Source: Acidithiobacillus sulfuriphilus (lineage in GTDB: Bacteria > Pseudomonadota > Gammaproteobacteria > Acidithiobacillales > Acidithiobacillaceae). From it: a stretch of 10,322 nucleotides of DNA. The position numbers were made by a program, and so were the translations under genes. Below are positions 1 through 5,030 of the stretch, piece by piece. The notes beneath the pieces are model-generated. The model saw nothing but the letters and a program-made list of their open reading frames with translations. It did no database searches and was not told the DNA's origin. Every line of letters begins with the position of its first letter. Positions within the stretch are counted from its first letter, which is position 1. The DNA lies in the NCBI RefSeq assembly GCF_003721225.1, contig NZ_RIZI01000107.1, forward strand, positions 1 through 10,322. The letters run 5' to 3'.

Positions 1-940
1 GCGCCGCCATCCTTTCCCCGTCCACATCCCCCGCCGCAACCGGCAGGAATTGCGCCAGACTGGCCCGGTGCACCCATTCGATGACCCCATCGAGGAGACC
101 GGCGGCATCCATCCCCGCCGCTTGGGTGTCCTCCAGCAGGGCGAAAAGGCGCAGCGCATCATCCGCCGCCAGGGCGGCAAGGAGATGAAACAGGATTTCT
201 CCGTTCGCCTGACCGAGCATTTCCATCACCGCGTCCAGGCGAACGCTGCCGCCGCCATGGACGATGGCCTGATCGAGCAGGCTCAAGGCGTCGCGCAGGC
301 TGCCGTCGGCGGCCCGGGCCAGATGCCGGAGGGCGGGGATTTCGGCGGCGATCCCTTCGGCGCCCAGGATCTGCTCCAGCCGCCCCTGGATCTGCTCTAC
401 GGAAAGACGCCGCAAGGTAAATTGGAGGCAGCGTGACAGGATGGTGATGGGTAATTTCTGCGGATCCGTGGTGGCCAACAGGAACTTGACATGCTCCGGC
501 GGCTCTTCCAGGGTTTTCAACAGGGCGTTGAAACTATGGGTGGAAAGCATGTGTACCTCGTCGATGAGGTACACCTTGTAGCGGCCGATGCTGGGCGCAT
601 ATTGCACATTGTCCAGCAACTCCCGGGTTTCATCGACGCGGGTGCGGCTGGCGGCATCCACCTCGATGAGATCCACGAAGGTCCCCGCAGCGATACTGCG
701 ACAGGCGCTGCATTCCCCGCATGGCGTGCTGCTCACGCCCTTCTCGCAATTGAGGCATTTGGCCAGCAATCGCGCCACGGTGGTTTTCCCCACGCCGCGC
801 GTGCCGGTGAATAAAAAGGCATGATGAATGCGCCCGGAATCGAGGGCGTGGCGCAGGGCCGAAACCACCGGCTCCTGCCCGACAAAGTCGGCGAACTGCT
901 GGGGGCGCCAGCGACGCGCCAAAGCCAGGTAGGCGCTCAT
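1..940 (-). CDS. dnaX: DNA polymerase III subunit tau/gamma, 5' part (runs off left edge)
   Basis: This is the ATPase subunit of the clamp loader that places the beta sliding clamp on primed DNA and ties the replisome together. The 313 visible codons cover the AAA+ module. They show a Walker A motif GTRGVGKT (residues 46-53), four zinc-module cysteines (C65, C74, C77, C80), a Walker B LIDEVH (125-130) and the SRC arginine-finger motif (169-171). The family is usually over 500 residues, so the C-terminal part, including any programmed tau/gamma frameshift site, lies beyond the window. The start at 940 is the only reasonable one: upstream in-frame codons lie inside the SRP RNA and offer no ATG, GTG or TTG. 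No strong ribosome-binding site is visible. The gene begins 13-17 nt after ffs, so the two may share a transcript. Identity is very secure. Confidence 0.97.
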   Translation of the reverse strand, partial: MSAYLALARRWRPQQFADFVGQEPVVSALRHALDSGRIHHAFLFTGTRGVGKTTVARLLAKCLNCEKGVSSTPCGECSACRSIAAGTFVDLIEVDAASRTRVDETRELLDNVQYAPSIGRYKVYLIDEVHMLSTHSFNALLKTLEEPPEHVKFLLATTDPQKLPITILSRCLQFTLRRLSVEQIQGRLEQILGAEGIAAEIPALRHLARAADGSLRDALSLLDQAIVHGGGSVRLDAVMEMLGQANGEILFHLLAALAADDALRLFALLEDTQAAGMDAAGLLDGVIEWVHRASLAQFLPVAAGDVDGERMAA

Positions 941-953
941 CGCTGTCGCAAAA

Positions 954-1069
954 GGGTGGCGACGCCAATCAGCCGCACCCCGGCACCTGGATCGGTGGCT
1001 GCCGCTGCTCCCTTCCGGGCCTGACGGGGTTCACCACGTACCACTGCGAGGGGACCGATTATTGTCGCC
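954..1069 (-). ncRNA. ffs: Signal recognition particle 4.5S RNA (small bacterial type)
   Basis: This RNA scaffold binds Ffh and guides ribosomes making membrane proteins to FtsY. Read on the minus strand, the conserved domain IV is clear: GTCAGG on one side, AGCAGC on the other, and a GGAA tetraloop closing a CCC/GGG stem (loop at 1013-1016). The ends were set by pairing. GGCGAC at 1069-1064 pairs with GTCGCC at 963-958, and after a 3x3 internal loop AATCGGTC pairs with GGCTGATT. An ACCC tail followed by TTTT matches the 3' end of the E. coli RNA. Total length is about 112-116 nt, close to E. coli (114 nt). No convincing sigma-70 promoter pair is seen directly upstream. The gene lies immediately upstream of dnaX. 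Confidence 0.93.
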
Positions 1070-1315
1070 ATAGAGTTTTTCAAAGCGTGTAGCCCCATAA
1101 TTTTTGCGGGCCATGTCTGGCGGGGCGAGGGGCTATCACCAGCTCAGAACAAGAGTTATGAATAATCAATCTGTTATCTTTATGCTTCGCCCTACTTCCG
1201 ATCAACCAGGAGGTAGCCCGTTGATGCATTCGAGCCGCTACGATAACACACCAGAAAATCCGCGCAATCGTTCATCGTCGGACGCTTCGTGATCGGACAT
1301 GGGCCACGCAAGAAG
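1070..1315. other. Non-coding interval between ffs and IS630
   Basis: No gene on either strand is convincing here. It must contain the ffs promoter (minus strand), but I cannot pick a good -35/-10 pair. On the plus strand a near-perfect Shine-Dalgarno AGGAGGT (1208-1214) stands 9 nt before an ATG at 1224 that opens a 22-codon frame ending at 1292. An in-frame ATG at 1158 would make it 44 residues. The product is not recognised. Base composition is more AT-rich around 1150-1190. This interval is the left flank of the IS630 insertion. Confidence 0.5.
1224..1292 (+). CDS. Possible very small ORF with strong Shine-Dalgarno
   Basis: This is a 22-codon frame starting with MHSSRYDN and ending with TGA 24 nt before the IS630 target site. 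Its only support is the AGGAGGT box at 1208-1214, 9 nt before the ATG, or 6 nt before an in-frame TTG at 1221. There is no recognisable family, no hydrophobic segment and no obvious promoter. It may be the start of a gene lost by rearrangement, a leader peptide, or chance. It would be the only plus-strand gene in the window. Confidence 0.15.
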   Translation: MHSSRYDNTPENPRNRSSSDAS

Positions 1316-1317
1316 TA

Positions 1318-2381
1318 AAGTCATTGACTGATGGCGTAGCGACACCGGGGATGACGGAAGAACCCGGCAACGATGTGGGGGAGCTTTTGCAGGCGGCGGA
1401 GCGCGGATAGGACCAGGAACTTGAGGTCGTCCTGGCTCTGTGGGATCTGCCGGCTGACCTGTTTCTTCACATGCCCCCAGACCAGTTCATCCCGGTTGAG
1501 TTGGGGCGCATAGGGCGGCAGGTGGAAGAGCCGCAGGCGGCCTTCCTGGGCGGTGACGAAGTCCCGGACCAGCTTGGCCTTGCGGATGGCGTGCCCATCC
1601 ACAATGAGAAAGACCGGTGTGCCGCTGGAGGCCAGCAAACGCTTCAGAAAGTCGCGGAATATGGCGGCCGTGCAGGTACCGGTATGGGTCATGAAACGCA
1701 CTTGCCCCCGCGGACAGATGGCCGAGATCATGTTCAGGGAGAAGCGGCGGCCCGTAGCCCGCACGACCGGGGTTTCCCCGCGTGGCGCCCAGGTCGTTCC
1801 GGTATGATAGTCGGAGCGCATACCGGATTCATCGCCGAAATAGATCGTCGCTCCGGCCTTCCTGGCGAGAGCCTGGATGGCGGGATAGTCTTTCTGCTCC
1901 CAGCGCGCCACCAAGGCTGCATCCTGCTGCCAGGCCCGGTAGGTGGGCCTCTGCACGCTGAAGCCCAGGGACCTCAGCATCTTCCGGACGGTCATCAAGG
2001 ACACCTCTTGCGCGAAGCGGCGGGCGATCAGGTCCCGCACCATGGCCAGTGTCCACAAGGCGAAAGGAAATTCGTATTGTTCCGGATGCTTGCGCAGGGC
2101 CTGTGCCAGACAGGCCAGTTGTTGCGCGTTCAGTTTGGGCGGACGCCCGGGAATGGGCTTGGCCTGCAGGGCTTTCTGCCCACCGGTGAGAAACAGGGCC
2201 ACCCAACGGAAGACCGTTCTTTTATTGAGACCAAAGACTTCCGCGACCTGCTCCACCGGTTGGCCCTTGCGCACCGCACTCACTGCGCGGATGCGCATCG
2301 CCTGCAGGGTCCCATGGTCCAGCTTCCGGGCGTCGTTTTCACGTTGGCATCTCATGTGAAAATTCTAGCAGAAGATGGCTT
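1318..2381 (-). mobile_element. IS630-family insertion sequence, apparently complete
   Basis: A 1064-bp element carries one transposase gene and is flanked on both sides by TA (1316-1317 and 2382-2383), the target duplication typical of the IS630/Tc1-mariner group. The terminal inverted repeats, read inward, are AAGTCATTGACTG (1318-1330) and AAGCCATCTTCTG (2381-2369), identical at 9 of 13 positions. Removing the element and one TA restores agaagTActttct, a near palindrome centred on the TA, which explains why the flanks themselves look like an extension of the repeats. The transposase stop codon lies inside the left repeat, as in other compact IS630 elements. Exact ends are inferred from the repeats plus the TA rule and could be off by a few bases. 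Confidence 0.85.
1321..2355 (-). CDS. IS630-family DDE transposase
   Basis: This 344-residue transposase should cut and paste the surrounding element. The N-terminal third (about 20-130) is a helix-turn-helix region of the kind that binds the terminal repeats; FGLNKRTVFRW at 42-52 is a clear recognition-helix motif. The C-terminal two thirds form the RNase-H-like catalytic core. Its acidic triad is seen in GDESG, in LIVDGH and in the motif NRDELVWG, where the third acidic residue follows the usual spacing. The family form of that last motif is more often NPDE, so the arginine is a small oddity. The frame is uninterrupted and full length, so the protein may be active. No ribosome-binding site is seen before the ATG at 2355; Met20 is an alternative start without a better site. 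Confidence 0.93.
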   Translation of the reverse strand: MRCQRENDARKLDHGTLQAMRIRAVSAVRKGQPVEQVAEVFGLNKRTVFRWVALFLTGGQKALQAKPIPGRPPKLNAQQLACLAQALRKHPEQYEFPFALWTLAMVRDLIARRFAQEVSLMTVRKMLRSLGFSVQRPTYRAWQQDAALVARWEQKDYPAIQALARKAGATIYFGDESGMRSDYHTGTTWAPRGETPVVRATGRRFSLNMISAICPRGQVRFMTHTGTCTAAIFRDFLKRLLASSGTPVFLIVDGHAIRKAKLVRDFVTAQEGRLRLFHLPPYAPQLNRDELVWGHVKKQVSRQIPQSQDDLKFLVLSALRRLQKLPHIVAGFFRHPRCRYAISQ

Positions 2382-2390
2382 TACTTTCTA
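2362..2390 (-). promoter_or_regulatory. Candidate transposase promoter spanning the IS630 end
   Basis: On the minus strand, TAGAAA (2390-2385, 4/6 to TTGACA) and TAGAAT (2367-2362, 5/6 to TATAAT) are separated by 17 bp. Predicted transcription would start near 2355, which is the A of the transposase ATG, so the message would be leaderless. The -35 box lies outside the element in target DNA and the -10 box inside it. This is a motif match only. Confidence 0.4.
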
Positions 2391-2487
2391 TAAAATTAGT
2401 AAGTATAAGAAGAGACTCTATCAGTAAGTCTGTACGAATCAATGTGCCGTCAAGGTCTACGCACAGCGGGATTTTGTCATCGTCCAA
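2365..2487 (-). pseudogene. N-terminal remnant of a HAD phosphatase, UbiA-fusion type
   Basis: A 40-codon frame starts at a TTG (2487) and runs into the IS630 end, stopping at a TAG inside the element. It contains PLCVDLDGTLIRTDLL (residues 7-22): the DxDGT motif I of HAD-superfamily hydrolases, in which the first Asp is the phosphate-accepting nucleophile. The wording around it, including the following IES, resembles the start of proteins that fuse a HAD domain to a UbiA-type membrane prenyltransferase, normally over 450 residues. That subfamily call is from memory. Residues after about 33 come from the target and the IS. Joining the sequence across the insertion does not restore the family: the frame stops 16 codons after Ile33. 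The gene was therefore already truncated, or the far side was rearranged. Confidence 0.7.
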
Positions 2488-2659
2488 TGGGCACCGTGTT
2501 TTGCGTTATCGAGATAGCCAATTTATGGGCGGGAGTGGTTTATCAGATAATTTGCATCATTCTGTCTCGTGGGTGCCAGGTTGGCAGGGGCCAAGGGCCT
2601 GATGTTGCTGGATTCTACCCCTGCCTGCTGAAGGCTGTTTCGAGTCAAAACGATAGAGA
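2488..2659. other. Short intergenic stretch between HAD remnant and hicA
   Basis: No recognised gene. A minus-strand 46-codon frame (2663 down to 2523) starts in an ATGA overlap with the hicA stop, but its sequence resembles nothing I know. A small perfect hairpin, TGCCA-GGT-TGGCA, lies near 2573-2585 and is not followed by a T run on either strand, so it is not a clear terminator. The stretch just above 2487 should hold the start region of the broken HAD gene, whose TTG start has no good ribosome-binding site. Confidence 0.4.
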
Positions 2660-2875
2660 TCATCGCAAGTCCTCCGGGGAAAGGCCGGTCTGCTTGGCAA
2701 GGCGTGCCAGCATCCTCGGACCGATTTCCTCCCCATCGTGAAACGCAAACACCACGTCCGGCCAGTTCGGTCTGGTGAGGGTTCGGTGCGACCCTGACTG
2801 TCGTTTGACGCGCCAACCAATCCGGAAAAGCGCGGCCAAGACCAGCCGCGCCTTCAGAGATGGCCATTGGCTCAT
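2660..2875 (-). CDS. hicA: HicA-type mRNA interferase toxin
   Basis: This 71-residue protein is of the HicA (YcfA-like) family, toxins with a double-stranded-RNA-binding-like fold that cut mRNA when freed from HicB. The hallmark is the GSH motif (residues 28-30) after a basic VKRQS stretch; His30 should be the catalytic histidine. It is followed by the typical FAFHDGEEIGPRML segment (about 43-56) and a C-terminal helix ending SPEDLR. Length fits the family (about 60-80). It overlaps the end of hicB by 4 nt (ATGA), which implies coupled translation. No defect is visible, so the toxin may be active. Here the antitoxin gene comes first, the reverse of the order in E. coli. Confidence 0.88.
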   Translation of the reverse strand: MSQWPSLKARLVLAALFRIGWRVKRQSGSHRTLTRPNWPDVVFAFHDGEEIGPRMLARLAKQTGLSPEDLR

Positions 2876-3087
2876 GCCTGAGCACGTTCCATCGTCTCGA
2901 TAGTGATGGTGGATGCCTCCATTTCACCTTCATCGAGGCGGTCCGCTATGGCCCGCAGCGCCAAGGCCTCCACCTTGGCCGCCGCATCCTTACGCGACGT
3001 GCCATAACACATAACGCCAGGCAGTTCCGGTATCTCCGCTAACCAGCGCCCATCTTCTTCCTGTTCGTACTCAACATGGAGATTCAT
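2872..3087 (-). CDS. hicB: HicB-type antitoxin, short form without a C-terminal DNA-binding domain
   Basis: This 71-residue HicB-family antitoxin is expected to bind and block the neighbouring HicA. The N-terminal half is the classic partly degraded RNase-H-like fold: YEQEEDGRWLAEIPELPGV at 7-25, then MCYGTSRKDAAAKVEALALR (26-45), ending in a helix with ADRLDEGE. Many HicB proteins carry an extra helix-turn-helix or ribbon-helix-helix domain after this; it is absent here, so direct autoregulation by this protein is uncertain. A good Shine-Dalgarno, AAGGCGG, lies 5 nt upstream of the ATG. It is the first gene of a two-gene operon and overlaps hicA by 4 nt. The family call is firm; function in this host is inferred. 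Confidence 0.9.
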   Translation of the reverse strand: MNLHVEYEQEEDGRWLAEIPELPGVMCYGTSRKDAAAKVEALALRAIADRLDEGEMEASTITIETMERAQA

Positions 3088-3129
3088 CTGATCCGCCTTG
3101 CGCCATACGCTTACAACACACCCGAAAAA

Positions 3130-3135
3130 ATTATA
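3130..3135 (-). promoter_or_regulatory. Candidate -10 box of the hicBA promoter
   Basis: A perfect TATAAT reads toward hicB on the minus strand. Transcription would start near 3123, leaving about 36 nt of leader with AAGGCGG before the hicB ATG. No good -35 box stands at the standard 16-18 bp spacing, which suggests a weak or regulated promoter. The motif overlaps a plus-strand TATAAT (3132-3137), because the sequence is self-complementary here. Confidence 0.5.
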
Positions 3136-3140
3136 ATCGC

Positions 3141-3153
3141 CGAATAATTATCG
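3141..3153. promoter_or_regulatory. Palindromic operator candidate upstream of hicBA
   Basis: CGAATAATTATCG is a near-perfect palindrome lying just upstream of the TATAAT, about where a -35 region would be. A related arm, ATTATAATCG (3130-3139), overlaps the -10 box. The position fits a repressor site controlling the toxin-antitoxin operon. The HicB encoded here lacks a visible DNA-binding domain, so the binder is unknown. Confidence 0.35.
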
Positions 3154-3321
3154 ATCATCAATGGACGCCCACTTCCAGATACCGCCCTCCACTTCTCCGC
3201 AATCTACAGCTTTCCATCGCCCATCGGCAAGCATCTGCATCATTCCTCGTCCACTGCCAGAGCCGGTTGTTTCTGAATTCCGCCGATCTGACGCCCAGGA
3301 CTACGATGTACACGCCCCCAG
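3154..3321. other. Interval upstream of hicBA with no recognised gene
   Basis: Nothing recognisable. A minus-strand 31-codon frame opening with MMQMLADGRW ends with TAA inside the hicBA palindrome (stop at 3148-3150). It has no known family and no clear ribosome-binding site. Plus-strand frames are rich in Pro and Ser and look like shadows. This is probably decayed accessory DNA. Confidence 0.35.
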
Positions 3322-3507
3322 TCATTCTGCCCTACCAGCTTGGGCTTTCAGTGCCTCCAACTCTGCACTCAGGCGGCGAACCCGCTCCGTCAAAACGGAT
3401 TCCATAGCAGAAAGCCTTCGGGTTCTCCAGTGCCCCGGTGGGTGGAGTAGCGTCCCGACCTGTTCCAGTCCATCCCAGCGGCCCCGCGCCGTGTCAACCC
3501 AATTCAC
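3322..3507 (-). CDS. Short uncharacterised ORF with coiled-coil-like C-terminus
   Basis: A 61-codon frame starts at a GTG that overlaps the stop of the transposase remnant. I do not recognise the family. The first 30 residues contain several Trp and Gly (NWVDTARGRWDGLEQVG). The last 25 (TERVRRLSAELEALKAQ) follow a heptad-like pattern and would form a helix. No ribosome-binding site is apparent, and the frame stays open upstream of the GTG into the insertion-sequence end, so it is more likely a fragment or passenger ORF than a whole gene. It lies on the same strand as its neighbours. Confidence 0.25.
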   Translation of the reverse strand: MNWVDTARGRWDGLEQVGTLLHPPGHWRTRRLSAMESVLTERVRRLSAELEALKAQAGRAE

Positions 3508-3960
3508 AGATGTCCCCTTTTGAGCAAAGCAGAGATGTCCCCTTGGGGAGGGTCAGGGAGAGGGTTCTGGGGAGGACGTTGGGGAGGGATAGCGACGCCA
3601 AGGATGGTCGGGAGCGGGTTTCCACTGGGGGCGTTGGGCCTGTAGGATCCGGGCCTGATCGACGGTGTGATGGACACTCTTTTCATCGTCTAGTGGGATG
3701 GGTCGCTCTCCTTCCTGGAGGATGGAGTAGTCGAGGACCTTGCCCTGATGGAGCAGGGTCAAGGTGCCATCAAAGGCTTCACAGACGGTGATTCTGGCCC
3801 CGCGCAGGCGGTAGCCCCGACCGTATCCTCGGAGTTGGTAGAGGCGATTGTGGAACTGGAAGCTCAAGTTCCTGGAGAGGGTCCGGGGGTGTTGCAGGCA
3901 TAGGCCTGGGTACTCTCGCTGGGAGCCCTCGCCTAAGATGGCAACATTATTGTTCCAATG
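3504..3960 (-). pseudogene. C-terminal remnant of an ISNCY-like transposase, frameshifted
   Basis: Only the tail of the transposase remains. One frame reads HPRTLSRNLSFQFHNRLYQ, then GYRLRGARITVCEAFDG, PIPLDDEKSVHHTVDQA and KPAPDHPWRR, a segment order I know from the C-terminus of ISNCY-type integrase-core transposases. That frame stops at 3553. The usual last residues GDISALLKRGHL appear in another frame, ending at 3504, so a frameshift separates them. The N-terminal DNA-binding region and the catalytic DDE core are missing; the sequence loses similarity near 3960, right at the 3' end of alkA. It cannot make a working transposase. The left boundary is set by the last stop codon, the right one is approximate. 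Confidence 0.75.
3508..3544. repeat. Direct repeat AGATGTCCCCTT at the end of the transposase remnant
   Basis: AGATGTCCCCTT occurs at 3508-3519 and again at 3533-3544, 25 bp apart. Both copies lie within the last codons of the transposase remnant. Subterminal repeats of this kind are usual transposase-binding sites, so this probably marks the surviving end of the old insertion sequence. The opposite end is not found in the window. Confidence 0.55.
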
Positions 3961-3977
3961 ACATTTCAATAACTCTG

Positions 3978-4715
3978 TCATCGAGACGGGTGCGCGCCTC
4001 TGTAATCGCGCGACCGGCGGACTGAGGCCCATCGGGTTTTCCCGTTTTCGAAGGCGGCCTGAAACAGGTACGCGACGGCCAAGCTGCGATAAGGCCTCCA
4101 GCATTCGGCAAGCTGGAGCACTTCATCAGGATCAGGACGGTGGTCCAGACGATACGTGTGCTGAATGATCTTTCGCAGGGCGAGATCCCCTGGCAAAACA
4201 ACATCCTCCCGGGAGAACGCGATGATCAGGAATCCCTGGACCGTCCATGGACCGATGCCGGAAATGGTTGTGAGGCGTGCTTCGATCTCCCGATCCGGCA
4301 ACTTTTGGAGCGCGTCGGCGCTCAAGCGTCCGTCGATGAAACGGTCGGCTACAGCTCGGAGCGTTGCGACTTTTCTCCGGGACAGTCCGATCCTGTGCAG
4401 ATCTTCGGGCGAAGCGGCAAGCAGATCGGCAGGGGTCGGCAGCCTTCCGCCGAAGCGTTCTTCAAGGCGCAGGAGGAGGCTTCGCGTGGCCCTAACCGAC
4501 AACTGCTGGCCCATCACCTGGAAGACGAGGGCTCCGAAGGCATCCATTGGGGGGAGTTCGGCCAACCATGCGCGGGGGTCGAAATCCGGATGGGCGTCGA
4601 TCAACTGGGCAAGAACGGGGTCAACGGATCTCAAATGGGCGATCGCGGCGTCACGTCCGGGGATGTCGGCGACCTTCGTTAAGGATGCGGGCTTTTTCCG
4701 GATATTCGAGCCCAT
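3978..4715 (-). CDS. alkA: DNA-3-methyladenine glycosylase II (AlkA/HhH-GPD family)
   Basis: This 245-residue base-excision repair glycosylase removes alkylated bases such as 3-methyladenine from DNA. The helix-hairpin-helix is ISGIGPW (151-157), and the catalytic Asp sits in LPGDLALRK (Asp177), at the expected distance. FQVMGQQLSVRA (65-76) is the usual early helix. The N-terminal TATA-like domain of E. coli AlkA is absent, so this is the short form seen in many bacteria. AGGAG 5 nt before the ATG supports the start at 4715. The last 20 residues (after AYLFQAAFE) resemble no family tail I recall and abut an insertion-sequence remnant, so the original C-terminus may have been altered. The gene lies alone among mobile debris and may itself be island cargo. 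Confidence 0.9.
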   Translation of the reverse strand: MGSNIRKKPASLTKVADIPGRDAAIAHLRSVDPVLAQLIDAHPDFDPRAWLAELPPMDAFGALVFQVMGQQLSVRATRSLLLRLEERFGGRLPTPADLLAASPEDLHRIGLSRRKVATLRAVADRFIDGRLSADALQKLPDREIEARLTTISGIGPWTVQGFLIIAFSREDVVLPGDLALRKIIQHTYRLDHRPDPDEVLQLAECWRPYRSLAVAYLFQAAFENGKTRWASVRRSRDYRGAHPSR

Positions 4716-4967
4716 TTCTGCTCCTATTTCTTTGAACCGGAAGTCGTTTTGGCCCGGATCTTGGTGTTTTTTTTGGGGGGTATTTTCCTCTCCTTTCGTG
4801 AGTTGGAGGTCAACGCGGACTTATTCCCTCGAAGGGTCTTGTATCGCCTCACGCCCGGCATAAGAACAGGGAAGGATCGAACGGAGAGGAAAATCGGGAG
4901 GCAAAAAATCGCCACTCTTTTGTTCAGTGACAAAAAAGTTTCATCCTGAAAACCCCGTAACCCATTG
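4716..4967. other. Gene-poor interval upstream of alkA
   Basis: No recognised gene. A minus-strand 69-codon frame (4933 down to 4724) ends 8 nt before alkA. It starts with a hydrophobic stretch and ends very rich in Lys and Arg; the start is a TTG and no ribosome-binding site or family is seen, so I do not call it. A plus-strand T8-G6 homopolymer pair lies near 4767-4780. The alkA ribosome-binding site is at 4721-4725. No convincing promoter lies close to alkA; the best match is in the repeat region further upstream. Confidence 0.35.
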
Positions 4968-5028
4968 ATTTTATGTTCTCCGGGTTTGACATAAAATTTA
5001 ATATTTCATCCTGGGCCATTATGTCAAA
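4968..5028. repeat. AT-rich cluster of inverted ACATAA-type motifs
   Basis: Three related motifs lie within 61 bp. ATTTTATGT (4968-4976) and ACATAAAAT (4989-4997) form a perfect 9-bp inverted repeat with a 12-bp spacer. TTTGACATAA (4985-4994) and TTATGTCAAA (5019-5028) form a perfect 10-bp inverted repeat with a 24-bp spacer. TTTCATCCTG also occurs at both 4939-4948 and 5004-5013. The cluster sits directly behind the truncated integrase. It could be a regulator operator, a recombination or excision site, or an island junction; the sequence does not decide. Confidence 0.6.
4998..5027 (-). promoter_or_regulatory. Candidate promoter reading toward alkA
   Basis: On the minus strand, a perfect TTGACA (5027-5022) is followed after 18 bp by TATTAA (5003-4998, 4/6 to TATAAT). 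It overlaps the inverted repeats and points toward alkA, whose start is about 280 nt away. The match is suggestive only, and the distance is long. Confidence 0.3.
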
Positions 5029-5030
5029 AA

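Noticed and set aside
1471..2427. A 318-codon plus-strand frame across the IS630 element.
   Set aside because: It is antisense to the intact transposase, which has clear catalytic motifs; the composition is shadow-like.
2523..2663. A 46-codon frame overlapping the hicA stop (ATGA) as a third gene of the toxin-antitoxin operon.
   Set aside because: No recognisable family or composition of a real protein; the ATGA overlap alone is weak evidence.
4724..4933. A 69-codon minus-strand frame just before alkA, hydrophobic at the start and very basic at the end.
   Set aside because: TTG start, no ribosome-binding site, no family resemblance, and the Lys-rich end comes from a homopolymer A run.
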